From Palaemon carinicauda (taxonomy: Eukaryota; Arthropoda; Malacostraca; Decapoda; Palaemonidae), in the NCBI RefSeq assembly GCF_036898095.1, contig NC_090726.1, positions 163,099,519-163,163,518 on the forward strand: a stretch of 64,000 nucleotides of DNA, written 5' to 3'. A program made the translations under genes and the position numbers. Positions within the stretch are counted from its first letter, which is position 1. The number at the start of each line of letters is the position of its first letter. Under the pieces are notes generated by a model, which saw only the letters and a program-made list of their open reading frames with translations, was not told the DNA's origin and ran no database searches. Positions 1 to 14,620 of this stretch are shown one piece after another.

Positions 1-3000
1 TTCATTTTAATTATTATATTAATTTTAATCATTATTTTGATTTCAATTATTATCTTGTATTGTAATTTTGATTATTTTAATTCTAATTATTATATGAATT
101 TTATTTATTATCTAAATTTTATTTATTATTTCAATTTTAATTATTATTGTAATTTTAACTATTATTTCTATTTTAATTATTATTTTAACTTTAATTATTA
201 TTTTCATTTCAATTATAATTTAAATTTTAATTATTATATTAATTTCAATTATTATTTTAGGTTTACTTACTATTTTAACTTTAATTATTATCTTTATTTT
301 AATCATAATTTTAATTTTAATTATTATTTTTTTTATTTCAATTTAACTATTGTTTTAATCTTGATTATTATTTTAATTTTAATTAATATTTAAATTGTAA
401 TTATTATTTAAATTGTAATAATTATTTAATTATATTTATTATTTTAATTCTGATTATTTTTTTCATTTTAATTATTATCTTAATTTTAATCATTATTTTA
501 ATTTCAATTATTATCTTAATTTTGATTATTATTTTAATTTTAATAATTATTTCAATTCTAGTTATTATTTTGATTTTATTATTATTTTAATTTTATTTAT
601 CATTTAAATTTTAAGTATTATTTTATATTTATTTATCATCTTAATTTAACTATTATTTTAATTTTAACTATTATTTCAATTTTAATTATTATTTCAATTT
701 TAATTATTATTTTTTATTTTAATTATTTTATTTTTGAATATTATTTAAATTTTAATTATTATTTTCATTTTAATTATTATTTTAAATTTATTCACTATTT
801 TAATTTTATTATTATTTCAATTTCAATTATTATCTTAATTTTAATTATTATTTTATTTTAATTATTATCTTAATTCTAATTATTATTTTAATTTTGTATT
901 ATATTTCAATTTAATTGTTATTTTGATTTATTTGTTAATTTAATTTTGATTATTACTTTAAATTTAATTTTATTTTTATTCTAATTAATATTTTAATTTT
1001 GATTATTATTTTGTTTTTTTATTATCTAAATTTTAAATATTATTTCTATTTTAATTATTATTTTCATTTTAATCATTATTTTAATTTTAATATTTATTTA
1101 AATTTTAGTTATTATTTTAATTTTGATTATTATCTTTATTCTAATTATTATTTAAATTTAAATTATTATTTTAATTTTAATTGTAATTTAAATTTTAATT
1201 ATTATTTTAATTTTAATTATTATTTTAACTTTAATTAGTATTTTTATTTTAATTATTATCTCTATTTTATTTAGAATTTTAATTTCATTTATTATTTTAA
1301 TTTTAATTATTTTTTTATTTTAATTATTATTATTTTAATTTTAATTATTATTTTAATGTTAATTATTATTTTAATTTCCATTATTATTTTAATTTCCATT
1401 ATTATTTTAATATTATTTATCATTTCAATTTAAATTATTAATTCAATTTTAATTATCATTTTATTCTAATCATTATTTTAATTTCAATCATTATTTTAAT
1501 TTTAATTATTTTTTATTCTAATCATTATTTTAATTTTAATCATTATTTTAATTTTAATTATTATTTTAATTTTAATTATTATTTTAATTTTAATTATTTT
1601 TTTATTCTAATCATTATTTTGATTTTAATCTTTATTTTAATTTTAATTATTATCTTAATTTTAATTATTATTTTAATTTAGTTATTATTCTAATTCGGAT
1701 CATTATTTTAATCTTAATCATTATTTTAATTTTATTCAATATTTTAATTTTAATCATTATTTCAATTTCATTCAATATTTTAATTTTGATCATTATTTCG
1801 ATATTAATTATATTTTTATTTTAATTATTATTCTAATTTTATTTATTATTTCAATCTTAATTAATTTTTTAATTTAGTTATTATTTTAATTCTAATTATT
1901 ATGTTAATTTCAATTATTAATTCAATTTCAATTATTATCTTATTTTGATTATTATGTCAATTTTAATTATTAACTTAGTTTTGATTATTATTTTAATTTT
2001 AATTATCATTTTAATTTTTATTACAATATTAATTTTTATTTTTATTTTCATTTTAGGTATGATTTGGATTTTAAATATTGTTTTAATTTTATTTATAACA
2101 TTAATTTCAATAATTATTTCAATTTTAATTATTATTTTATACAAATCATTATTTTATTATTAATTATTATTTTAATTTTAAATATTATCTAATTTTAATT
2201 AATATCTTAATTTTAATTATTATTGTAATTTTAATTATTATTTAAATTTTAATTATTATTTTAATTTAAATTATTATTTTAATTTTAAATATTTTCTAAA
2301 TTTAGATTATTATTCTAATTCTAATTATTATCTTAATATTAATTATTATTTTATTTTAATTGTTACTTAAATTTTGATTATTTATGTAAATTTAATTATT
2401 ATTTTAATTTAAATCATTATTTTAATTTTAATTATTATTCTAATTTGAATTATTATTTGAATTTTAAGTATTATTTAAAGTTTGATTATAATTTTATTTT
2501 TAATTATTATTTCAATTTTAATTATTATTTTAATCTTTATTATTATATTAGCTTTAATTATTATCTTAATTTTCAATATTATTTTAATTTTAATTATTAT
2601 TTTATTATAATTTTTGTTTAATTTTACTTATTTTAATTTTGATTATTATTTTATTTTCAATTATTATTTTAATATTAATTATTGTTTTAGTTTTAATTAT
2701 TATTTTAATATTGATAATTATTGTAATTTTGATTATTATTTTAATTTAGATTATTATTTTATTTTAATTACTATTTTAATTTGAATTATTACCTCAATTT
2801 TAATTATTACTTTAATTTTGAATATCATTTTATTCAAATTATTATTTGAATTATAATTATTTTTTTATTTTCATTATTATTTATTCTTAATCATGATTTT
2901 AATTGTAGTTATTATTTTAAATGGTAATTATTAATTTAATTATAATTATCATTTTTTTTATTATTATTCAGATTTCAATTATTATCTAAGTTTAAATTAT

Positions 3001-3828
3001 CATTTTAATTTTAATATTTATTTGTATTTTAATTGTTAATTTTTTTCAATTATTATTTTTATTTTAATTGTTATTTCAATTTTGATTATTATTTTAATTT
3101 TAATTTTGATTTTAACTTTAATTTTAATTTTAATTTTAATTTTAATTTTAATTATTATTTTAATTTTAAATATTATTTTGATTTGAAATAATATTCTAAT
3201 ACCAATTATTATCTTAATTTTGATTATGATTTTATTCTAATCAATGTTTTAATTTTAACTATTATTTTAATTCTAATTATTATTTTATTCTAATTATTAT
3301 TTAAAGTTATACTATTATTTTAATTGTGATTATTATTTTTATTTTAATCCTTTTAATTTTATTTATTATTTTAATATCAATTATTATTTTAATTTTAATT
3401 ATTATTTTAAATGTCATTATTATTTAAATATTAATTATTATTTTAATTTCAATTATTTTTTTGATTTTAATTATTATTTTGATTGAATTATTATATTAAT
3501 TTTAATTATTATTATAATTTTAATCATTACTTTATTTTAATAATTTTTTTACTTTTAATTATTATTTTAATTCAATTATTGTTTAAATCTTAAATATTAT
3601 CTTAATTTTAGCTATTATATTCATTTAAAATAGTATTGTAAATTTTATTATTTTAATTTCAATTATTATCATAATTTTATTTATTATTTGAATGTAATTT
3701 ATTATTTTAATTTTAATTATTATTGTAATTTTAATTATTATTTCTAATTTATTTATTATTTTAACTTAAATTATTAATTTCATTTTAATTATAATTATAA
3801 TTATTATATTAATTTCAATTACTATTTT
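1..3828 (+). repeat. Higher-order block alpha-1 (left-truncated)
   Basis: This block of the satellite ends at the R landmark of the next block. It holds its own R landmark at 259, followed by the alpha context: a stretch with TTGTAATAATTATTTAATTA near 410-430. It lacks the AAAGAC landmark seen in most other alpha blocks. A B landmark (TTATACAAATCATT) lies near 2,137, in the subtype preceded by TTATAACATT. TTAAATGGTAATTATTAATT follows near 2,909, then a hexamer-rich patch near 3.1 kb, then TTTTGATTGAATTATTATTT near 3,477. Block limits are defined by landmark recurrence and are approximate. Confidence 0.6.
3093..3153 (+). repeat. AATTTT hexamer-rich run (about 10 units, interrupted)
   Basis: Here the 18-bp pattern gives way to short (AATTTT)n units, with two altered units near the left end (TTTTGA, TTTAAC). 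The run lies between the TTAATTGTTATTTCAATTTT word and the GAAATAATATTCTAATACC word, the same place as the runs at 18.4 and 33.7 kb. Confidence 0.8.
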
Positions 3829-6800
3829 AGGTTTAATTACTATTTTAACTTTAATTATTATCTTCATTTTAATCATAATTCTAATTTTATTTATTTTTTT
3901 AATTTAATTTTTATTTCAATTTAACTATTATTCTAGTCTTGATTATTACTTATTTTGAATTATTATTTTAATTTTAATTATTATTTTAATTTTAACTATT
4001 ATTTTAATTTCAATTATTATTTTGATTTTATTTAATTTTTTTTTGAGAATCATTTCAATTTCAATAATATTTTGATTTTAGTTATCTTAATTTTATTTAT
4101 TATTTTAATTTCGATTATTATTTTCATGTTAATTATTGTTTTTAATTTTAACTATTATTTTAATTTTGATTATTATTTTAATTTTGATTATTTTAATTTT
4201 AATTATTATTTAATTTTAACTATTTTTTCATTTTAATTATTAATCTAATTTTTATTATTAATTCAATTTTAACTATTATTTTAATTTGTATTATTATTTT
4301 AATTTTGATTATTATTCCAATTTTAATCATTTTATTTTTAACTATTATTTTAATTTCAATTATCATTCCAATTTTAATTATCATATCAATTTTAATTTGT
4401 ATTTTTATATTAATTTTAACTTTTTAATTTTGATTTTTATTTTAATTTTAACATTTTGATTTTATATATTATTTTATTTTTAATTATTATTTCAATTTTA
4501 ATTATCGTTTAAATTCTAATTATTATTTTGATTTTATCATTATTTTATTTTCTTTACTATTAAAATTTTTATTATTATTTTAATTTTTATTATTATTTTA
4601 ATTTTTATTATTATTTTAATTTTGTATATTTGTTTTAATTTTAATTTTCATTTTAATCTTAATTATCATTTCAATTTTAATTATTATTTCAATTTTAATC
4701 ATTATTGTGATTTTAATTATCATTTCAATTTTAATTATTATCATAATTTTAGTTATTATTTTAGTTTTAATTATTATTTTGATTTTAATTACTATTTTAT
4801 TTTCAATTATCATTTCAATTTTAATTATTAATTTAATTTTAATTATTATGTTAATCTTAATTATTAATTTGATTTTAATCATTGTTTAAATTTTAATTAT
4901 TATTTTACCGTTAATTATCATCTAAATATTTATCATTATTTTAAATTTGATTACTATTTTAATTTTAATTTTAATTTTTATTCTAATTTTAATTATCATT
5001 TAAATTTTGATTATCATTTATTTTTAACTATTATTTTAATTGTAATTATCATTATAATTTTAATTATTATTTTAATTATAAATAATATTTCAATTTTATT
5101 ATTATTTTTATTCAAATTATTATTTTAATTTTAGTTATTATTTTAATTTTAATTATTATCTTAATTTTAATTATCATCTTAATTTTGATCATTATTTTAA
5201 TTTTATCAATTATTTTGATTTTATCAATTATTTTAATTTTAATTATTATTTTAATTTTAAACATTATTTTTATTTTATTATCATTTTAATTTTATCATTA
5301 TTTTATTTCAATTATTATTCAAATTTTATTTAATATTTTAATTTTTATAATTTATTTTGATTTTAACTTATTTGAATTTCAGTTAATCTATTCATTTTAA
5401 TTATTTATTCAATTTTAATTATTATTTTATTTCAATTACTATTTAAATTTTAATTCATCATTTTCATTTTAATCATTATTTTAATTTTAATTATTATCCT
5501 AATTATGATTATCTTAATTATAATTATAGTCTTAATTTCAATTAATATTTTCATTCTGATTATTATTTTCATTTCCATTATTATTTTAATTTTAATTACT
5601 ATCCTAATTTTAACTATTAGTTTATTTTAATTATTATCTTAATTATTATTTAAATATTAATTATTGTTTTAATTTTGATTATTATTTTAAGTTTGATTGT
5701 TATTCAAATTTTAATCATTATTCTAATTTTGATATTATCTTAATTTTATCATTATTTTATTTTTAATTATTATCTCAATTTTAATCATTATTTGAATTTT
5801 CATAATTATTTTACTATAATTATTATTTTAATTTTGATTATTATTTTGATTTCAGCTAGTATTTCAATTTTATTTAATATTTTAATTCTAATTATTAATT
5901 TAATTTTATTTACAATTTTAATTTAATTAATATTTTAATTTTTATAATATTTTAATTTTGATTGTTATTTTAATATTACCTATTATTTTTATTTTAATTA
6001 TCATTTTAATTTGAACTATTATTTTCATTTTGATTATCTTGTTATTTTGTAATTATTATTTTAGTCCTATTTATTATTTTAGTTTTAATCATTACGTTAA
6101 TTTAAATTATTATTTTAATTCTAATTAATATTTTAATATTGATCATTTTTTTCTATTATAATTATTATTTTAATTGTGATTATTATTTTAATTTTAACTA
6201 TTGTTTTAAATTTAAATATTGTTTTAACTTCAATTATTATTTCAACTTTAATTATTATTATAATTTTAATTATTATTTTAATTTTAGTTATTATTTTAAT
6301 TCTAATTATCTTAATTTCAATTATTGTTTTAATATTAATTATTATCTTATTTTGATTATTATTTCAATTTTAATCATTAACTTAATTTTAATTATTATTT
6401 TAATTTAGATTATCATTTTAATTTTGATTACAATGTTAATTTTGATTTTGATTTTAATTTGAAGTATGATTTTAATTTTAAATATTGTTTTAATTTTATT
6501 TAAAACATTAATTTTAATAATCATTTCAACTTTAATTATTATTTTATACAAATCATTTAAATTCTAATTATTATTTAAATTTTCAATATCATCTTAATTT
6601 TAATTAATATTTTAATTTTAATTATTATTGTAATTCTAATTACTATTTAATTTTTTATTATTATTTTAATATCAATTATCATTTTGATTTTAATTATTTT
6701 TTAAGTGTTGATGATTATTCTAATTTTAATTATCATTTCAATATTAATTATTAGTTTATTTTAATTGCTATTTTAATTTTATTCATTTATGTAATTTTAA

Positions 6801-8096
6801 ATATTTTAATTTCAATTATTTTTTTAATTTCAATTATTATTTAAATTTTCATTATTATTTTAATTTTAATTTTTATTTCAATTTTAATTATTATTTTAAT
6901 TTTTATTATTATATTAACTTTAATTATTATCTTAATTTTAAATATTAATTTAATTTTAATTATCATTTTATTTTAATTTTTTTTGAATTTTAATTATTAT
7001 TTTAATTATGATTATTATTTTAATTTAAATAATTATTTTAATATTAATTGTTATTTTGATCTTAATTATTATTTTAATTTTAATAATTATTGTAATCTTG
7101 ATTATTATTTTAATTTCAATTATTATTTTATTTTAATTATTATTTTAATTTGAATTATTATCTGAATTTTGATTGTTATTTTAATTTTGATTATTATTTT
7201 ATTCAAATCTTTATTTGAATTATAATTATTTTTCTCATTTTGATTATTATTTCTTTTTAATTATTATTTTAATTGTAATTATTATTTTGAACAGTAATTA
7301 CTATTTTAATTATATTTATCATTTTTTATTATTATTTTGATTTCAATTATTATTTTAATTTTAATTATTATTTTAATTTTAATTATTATTTTTATTTAAT
7401 ATTTTATTTTATTTTAATTATTATTTTAGTTTTAATTGTTATTCAAATTTTGATTATTATTTAAATTTAAATTTTTATTTTAATTTTAATTAATATTTTA
7501 ATTTTGATTATTATTTTAATTTTAACTATTATGTTAATTCTAAGTATTACTTTATTATAATTATTATTTTATTTCAAGTTATTATTTTAAATTAGATTAT
7601 TATTTTAATTGTAATTATTTTTATTTTAATCCTTTTAATTTTAATTATTATTTTTATTTTATTTATTATTTTATTTTAATTATTATTTTAATATTAATTA
7701 TTATTTTTATTTCAATAATTATTTTGATTTTGATTATTATTTTGATTGAATTATTATTTTAATTTTAATTATTATTTCAATTTTAATCATTTTTTTATTT
7801 TAATTTTTTTTTACTTTTGATTATTATTTCAATTCAATTATTGTTTTAATTTTAAATATTATTTTAATTTCAACTATTATTTTCATTTAAATTAGTATTG
7901 TAATTTTGATTATTTTAATTTTAATTATTATCTGAATCTCATTTATTATTTAAATTTTATTTATTATTTCAATTTTAATTATTATTGTAATTTCAATTAT
8001 TATTTCTATTTTAATTATTATTTTAACTTTAATTGTTATTTTCATTCCAATTATAATTTCAATTTTAAATATTATATTAATTTCAATTATTATTTT
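3829..8096 (+). repeat. Higher-order block beta-1
   Basis: This block starts at R landmark 3,829 and continues with the beta context: TTGATTATTACTTATTTTGA near 3,938, then an AATCATTTC/TTTTAGTTATCTTAATTTT patch near 4.05 kb. A TTTACCGTTAATTATCATCT word follows near 4,904, a CAGCTAGTATTTCAATTTT word near 5,853, and a TTTTTTCTATTATAATTATT word near 6,146. The B landmark near 6,543 is of the TAAAACATT subtype. GTTGATGATTATTCTAATTT lies near 6,707. The length, about 4.3 kb, matches blocks beta-3 and beta-4. Confidence 0.6.
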
Positions 8097-11000
8097 ACGT
8101 TTTCTTACTATTTTAATTTTACTTATTATTTTTTAATTTCTATTTCAATTTAACTATTATTTTAATCTTGATTATTATTTATTGTTAATTATTATTATAA
8201 TTTTAATTATTACTTAAATTGTAATAATTATTTAATTATATTTATTATTTTAATTTTAATTATTTTTTTTATTTTAATTATTATATTAATTTTTATCATT
8301 ATTATAATTTCAATAATTATCTTAATTTTGATAATTTTTTAATATTAATAATAATTTTAATTTTAGGTATTATTTTGATATTATTATTATTCTAATTTTA
8401 TTTATCATATTAATTCTAAGTATTATTTTAATTTTAATTATTATTTTCATATAATTATTATTATAATTTTAATCATTATTTTAATTTTTATTATTATTTC
8501 AAATTTAATTATTTTCTTAATTTTAACTATTATTTTAATTTTATTTATTATTTTGATTTTAACTATTATTCTAATTTTGATTATTCTTTTGATTTTAACT
8601 ATTATTTTAAATTTATTTATCATTTTAATTTTAACTATTATTCTAATTTTATATATTATTTCAATTTTAATTATCATTTTAAATTTAATTACTATTTTAA
8701 TTTTAATTGTTATTTTAATTTAATTATTATCTTAATTCTGATTATTACTTTGATTTTAATTTTAATTTTTATTCTAATTAATATTTCAATTTTGACTATT
8801 ATTTTCTTTTTTATTATTTCAATTTTAAATATTATATTCATTTTAATTATTATTTTCATTTTAATTATTTTAATTTTAGTTAATATTTTAATTTTGATTA
8901 TTATTTTAATTCTAATTATTATTTTAATTTTAATTATAATTTAAATTTTAATTATTATTTTAATTTTAATTATTACTTTGAATTTAATTATTTTAATTTT
9001 AATTATTCTTTTAATTTTAATTAGAATTTTAATTTTATTTATCATTTTAATATTAATTATTTTTCTTATTTTAATTATTATTTAAATTTTCATTATTATT
9101 TTGATGTTAATTATTAATTTAATTTCAATTATTATTTTAATATTACTTATCCTTTTAATTTTTAATTATTATTTTAAATTTAATTAATATTTAATTTAAA
9201 TTATTATCTCAATTTCGATAATTATTCTAATTTTAATCATTTTTTTATTATAATCATTATTTAGATTTTAATCATTATCTAAATTTTATTTATTATTTTA
9301 ATTTCAATTATTATTCTAATTTTAATTATTATTCTAATTCGGATTATTATTTTAATTTTAATCATTATTTTAATTTTAATCATTATTTAAATTTTATTCA
9401 ATATTTTGATTTCAATCAATATTTCAATTTTATTCATTATTTTTATTTTAATCATTATTCTAATTTCAATTATTATTTTAATGTTCACTATTATTTTAAT
9501 TTTAATTATTATTTTAATCTTAAAGACTATTTTATTTTTAATTAGTATTTTCTTCTAAATATTAATTTAATTTTAATTATTCATTTAGTTACAATTATTT
9601 TAATTTTAATTATAATTTTAATCTTAATTATTATTTCAATTTGAATTATTATTTTTATTTTAATTATTTTATTTATAATTATTATTTTAATTTTAAGCAT
9701 TATTTTAATTTTATTATTATCTTAATTTTAATTTTTATTTTCAATTTCAATTATTTTTTTTAATTTTGATTATTATTTATTTTAAACTATTATTTTAAGT
9801 GTAATAATCATTATAATTGTAATTATTATTTTAATTATAAATAATATTTTAATTTTCTTATTATTTCTATTCAAATTATTATTTTAATTTTAGTTATTAT
9901 TCTAATTTTAATTATTATCTTAATTTTAATTATCATATTAATTTTGATTATTATTTCAATTTTAATTATTATTTTGTTTTTAATTATTATTTTAATTTTA
10001 ATCATTATTTCAATTTTAATTATCATTTTAATATTAATTGATATTTTCCTATTTTAATTTTAATTATCATTTTGATTTTACTTATTATTTTATTTTTAGT
10101 TATTATTTTAGTTTTATTATTATTTTATTTCAATGATCATTCTAATTTTATTTAATATTTTAATTTTCATATTTTTTTTCATTTTAGCTTATTTTATTTT
10201 CAGTTAATATTTTAATTTTAATTATTTATCCAATTTTAATTATTATTTTATTTTAATTACCATTTTAATTTTAATTCATTATTTTAATTTTGATTATTAT
10301 TTTAATTTTAACTATTATCCTAATTATAATTATCTTAATTCTAATTATTATCTTAATTTTAATTAGTATTTTCATTTTAATTATCATTTTCATTTCAATT
10401 ATTATTTTAATTTTAAATACTATCCTAATTCTAATTATTAGTTTAATTTTAATTACTATCTTAATTTTAATTATTATTCAAATATTAATTATTATTTTAA
10501 TTTTGATTATTATTTTAATTTTGATTATTATTTCAATTTTAATCATTTTTTAAATTTTGATATTATTCTAATTTTATTATTATTTTAATTTTAATTATTA
10601 TCTCAATTTTAATCATTATTCGAATTTTAATAACTATTTTACTATAATCATTATTTTAATTTTGATTATTATTTTGATTTCAGCTAGTATTTCAATTTTA
10701 ATTATTATTTTAATTTTATTTATTTTAATCTAATTAATATTTTAATTTTGATAATATCTTAATTTTGATTGTTATTTTAATATTACCTATTATTTTAATT
10801 TTGATTATTATTTTAATTTGAACTATTATTTTAATTTTGATTATTATATAATTTTAATTATTTTGTTATTTTGTATTTATTATTTTATTTTGATTATTAT
10901 TTTAATTTTAATTATTACGTTAATTTCAATTATTATTTTAATTTTACCTATTATTATAATATTGATAATTTTTTCTATTATAATTATTATTTTAATTGTG

Positions 11001-14000
11001 ATTATTATTTTAATTTTAACTATTGTTTTAAATTTAAATATTGTTTTAACTTTAATTATTATTTCAACTTTAATTATTATTATAATTTTAATTATTATTT
11101 TAATTTTAGTCATTATTTTAATTCTAGTTATGTTAATTTCAATTATTGTTTCAATTTTAATTATTATCTTCTTTTGATTATTATTTCAATTTTAATTATT
11201 AACTTAATTTTAATTATTATTTTAATTTTAATTATCATTTTAATTGTGATTACAATGTTAATTTTGATTTTGATTTAATAATTATTTAATAATTATTTCA
11301 ATTCTAATTATTATTTTATACAAATCATTTTTTAAATTTTAATTATTATTTTAATTACAATTATTTTAAATTTTAATTATTATTTTGATTCTAATTATTA
11401 TTTTAATTTTAATTATTATTTCAAATTCAATTATTAATATTATTCTAATTATTTTATTTATAATTATTATTTTAATTTTAAGCATCATTTTAATTTTATT
11501 ACTATTTTAATTTTAATTTTTATTTTTCATTTAAATTATTATTTTAATTTTAATTATTATTTATGGTAAACTTTTATTTTAATTTTAATTATCATTATAA
11601 TTGTAATTATTTTTATAATTATAAATAATATTTAAATTTAATTATTATTTTTATTTTAATCTTTATTTTAATTTTAGTTATCATTTTAATTTTAATTATT
11701 ATCTTAATTTTAATTATCATTTTGATTTTACTTATTATTTTATTTTTAGTTATTATTTGAATTTTATTATTTGAATTTTATTATTTGAATTTTATTATTA
11801 TTTTATTTAAATTATCATTCTAATTTTATTTAATATTTTAATTTTCTTATTTTTTTTTTCATTTTAGCTTATTTTATTTTCAATTTGTATTTTAATTTTA
11901 ATTATTTATTCAATTTTAATTATTATTTTATTTTAATTACCATTTTAATTTTAATTCATCATTTTAATTTCAATTATTATTTTAATTTTAATTGTTATCC
12001 TAATTATAATTATCTTAATTCTAATTATTATCTTAATTTTAATTAGTATTTTCATTTTAATTATTATTTTCATTTCAATTATTATTTTAATTTTAAATAC
12101 TACCCTAACTCTAATTATTAGTTTAATTCTAATTATTATCTTAATTTTAATCATTATTTAAATATTAATAATAATTTTAATTTTGATTATTATTTTAATT
12201 TTGATTATTAATTCAATTTTAATCATTATTTCAATTTTGATATTATTTGAATTTTATTATTATTTTAATTTTAATTATTATCTCAATTTTAATCATTATT
12301 TGAATTTTAATAATCATTTTACTATAATTTTTATTTTAATTTTGATTATTATTTTGATTTCAGCTAGTATTTCAATTTTAATTATTATTTTAATTTCAAT
12401 TATTATTTTAATTTTATTTATCATTTAAATTCAATTGATATTTTAATTTTGATAATAACTTTTTTTTATTATTTTAATATTACCTATTATTTTAATTTTA
12501 ATTATTATTTTATTCGAACTATTATTTTAATTTTTTTTATTATCTTAATTTTAATTATTTTGTTATTTTGTAATTATTATTTTAATTTTAATTATTATTT
12601 CAATTTTATTTATTTTGTTGATTTCAATTATTATTTTAATTTTAATTATTTTTTTAATATTGATAATTTTTTCTATTATAATTATTATTTTAATTATGAT
12701 TATTATTTTAATTTTAACTATTGTTTTAAATTTAAATATTGTTTTAACTTTAATTATTTTTTCAACTTTAATCATTATTATAATTTTAGTTATTATTTTA
12801 ATTCTAATTATGTTAATTTCAATTATTGTTTTAATTTTAATTATTATCTTATTTTGATTATTATTTCAATTTTAATTATAAACTAAATTTTAATTACCAT
12901 TTTAATTTTAATTATCATTTTAATTTTGATTACAATGTTAATTTTCATTTTTATTTTTATTTTAAGTATGGTTTTAATTTCAAATATTGTTTTAATTTTA
13001 TTTAAAACATTAATTTTCATAATTATTTCAATTTATATTATTATTTTATACAAATCATTTTTAAAATTTTAATTATTATTTAAATTTTAAATAATATCTT
13101 AATTTTAATTAATATTTTAATTTCAATCATTATTGTAATTTTGATTATTATTTAAATTTTAATTATCATTTTAATGTCAATTATTATTTCAATTTTATTT
13201 ATTTTTTAAAAGTTGATGATTATTCTAATTTTAATTATTATTTCAATATTAATTATTAGTTTATTTTAATTGTTACTTAAATTTTAATTTTACTTTTATT
13301 CTAATTAATATTTTAATTTTGATTATTATTTATTTTTTTTATTATTTAGATTTTAAATATTATTTTTATTTTAATTATTATTTTCATTTTAATCATTATT
13401 TCAATTTTAATATTTATTTCAATTTTAGTTATTATTTTAATTTGATTATTATTTTTATTCTAATTATTATTTAAATTTAAATTATTATATTAATTTTAAT
13501 TGTAATTTAAATTTTAATTATTATTTTAATTTTAATTATTATTTTAACTTTAATTAATATTTTTATTTTAATTATTATTTTTATTTTATTTAGAATTTTA
13601 ATTTTATTTATTATTTTAATTTTGATTACTTTTTTATTTTAATTATTATTATCTCAATTTTAATTATTATTTTATTGTTAATTATTATTTTAATTTCCAT
13701 TATTATTTCAATATTATTTATCATTTCAATTTAAATTATTAATTTAATTTTAATTATCATATTATTCTAATTATTATTTTAATTTCAATAATTATTTTAA
13801 TTTTAATTATTTTTTTTTATTCTAATCATTATTTTAATTTTAATCATTATTTTAATTTTAATTATTATTTTAATTTTAATTATTATTTTATTTTTAATTA
13901 TTTTTTTATTCTAATCATTATTTTAATTTTAATTATTATTTTAATTTCGATTATTATTTTGATTTAAATTATTATTTCGATATCAATTATCATCTCAATT

Positions 14001-14620
14001 TCAATTATGATTTTATTCTAATTATTATTTTAATATTAACTATTATTTTAATTCTAAGTATAAATATATTCTAATTATTTTATTTTAAATTATTATTTTA
14101 AATTAGATTATTATTTTAATTGTAATTATTTTTATTTTAATCCTTTTAATTTTAATTATTATTTTAATATCAATTATCATTTTCATTTTAATTATTTTAT
14201 TTTAATCATTATTTTAATATTTATTATTATTTAAATTTTAATAATTATTTTTATTTTAATTATTATTTTGATTGAATTATTATTTTAATTTTAATTATTA
14301 TTTTAATTTTAATCATTATTTTATTTTAACTATTTTTACTTTTGATTATTATTTCATTTCAATTATTGTTTTATTTTAAATATTATTTTAATTTCAACTA
14401 TTATTTTCATTTGAATTAGTATTGTAATTTTGATTATTTTAATTTTAATTATTATCTCAATTTTATTTATTATCTAAATTTTAATTATTATTTTAATTTT
14501 ATTTATCATTGTAATTTTAATTATTATTTCTATTTTAATTATAATTTTAACTTTAATTATTATTTTCTTTTCAATTATAATTTAAATTTTAATTATTATA
14601 TTAATTTCAATTATTATTTT
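8097..14620 (+). repeat. Higher-order block alpha-2 (alpha/beta hybrid, enlarged)
   Basis: The block starts at an R variant at 8,097 with alpha context, and it carries the AAAGAC landmark at 9,522. After that landmark, near 9.75 kb, it passes into sequence otherwise typical of beta blocks: an ATAAATAATATTTTAATTTT word, then CAGCTAGTATTTC at about 10,682. The beta-type stretch is then tandemly duplicated (10,682 versus 12,362). This makes the block about 6.5 kb instead of about 4.4 kb. After the second B landmark near 13,050 it returns to an alpha-type tail, so two R-alpha landmarks follow each other without an intervening R-beta. Confidence 0.55.
9590..13070 (+). repeat. Tandem duplication of about 1.7 kb
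   Basis: Two adjacent copies lie at about 9.59-11.34 and 11.34-13.07 kb. The supporting landmark pairs are AAGCAT near 9,697 and 11,482; TTATTTTATTTTCA near 10,190 and 11,870; CAGCTAGTATTTC at 10,682 and 12,362; the TTTTTTCTATTAT word at about 10,968 and 12,668; and TATACAAATCATT at about 11,320 and 13,050. The offset drifts from about 1,785 to about 1,680 and back to about 1,730, so indels have accumulated since duplication. The copy junction near 11,345 joins a B landmark to sequence that normally follows the AAAGAC landmark. Confidence 0.75.

Noticed and set aside
10871..11278. A low-complexity secreted or structural repeat protein encoded by the Asn-Tyr-Tyr-Phe frame
   Set aside because: Overlapping forward frames and the antisense frame are open over the same bases, as expected for a simple repeat. 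Nothing favours one frame over another, and indels are not restricted to multiples of three.
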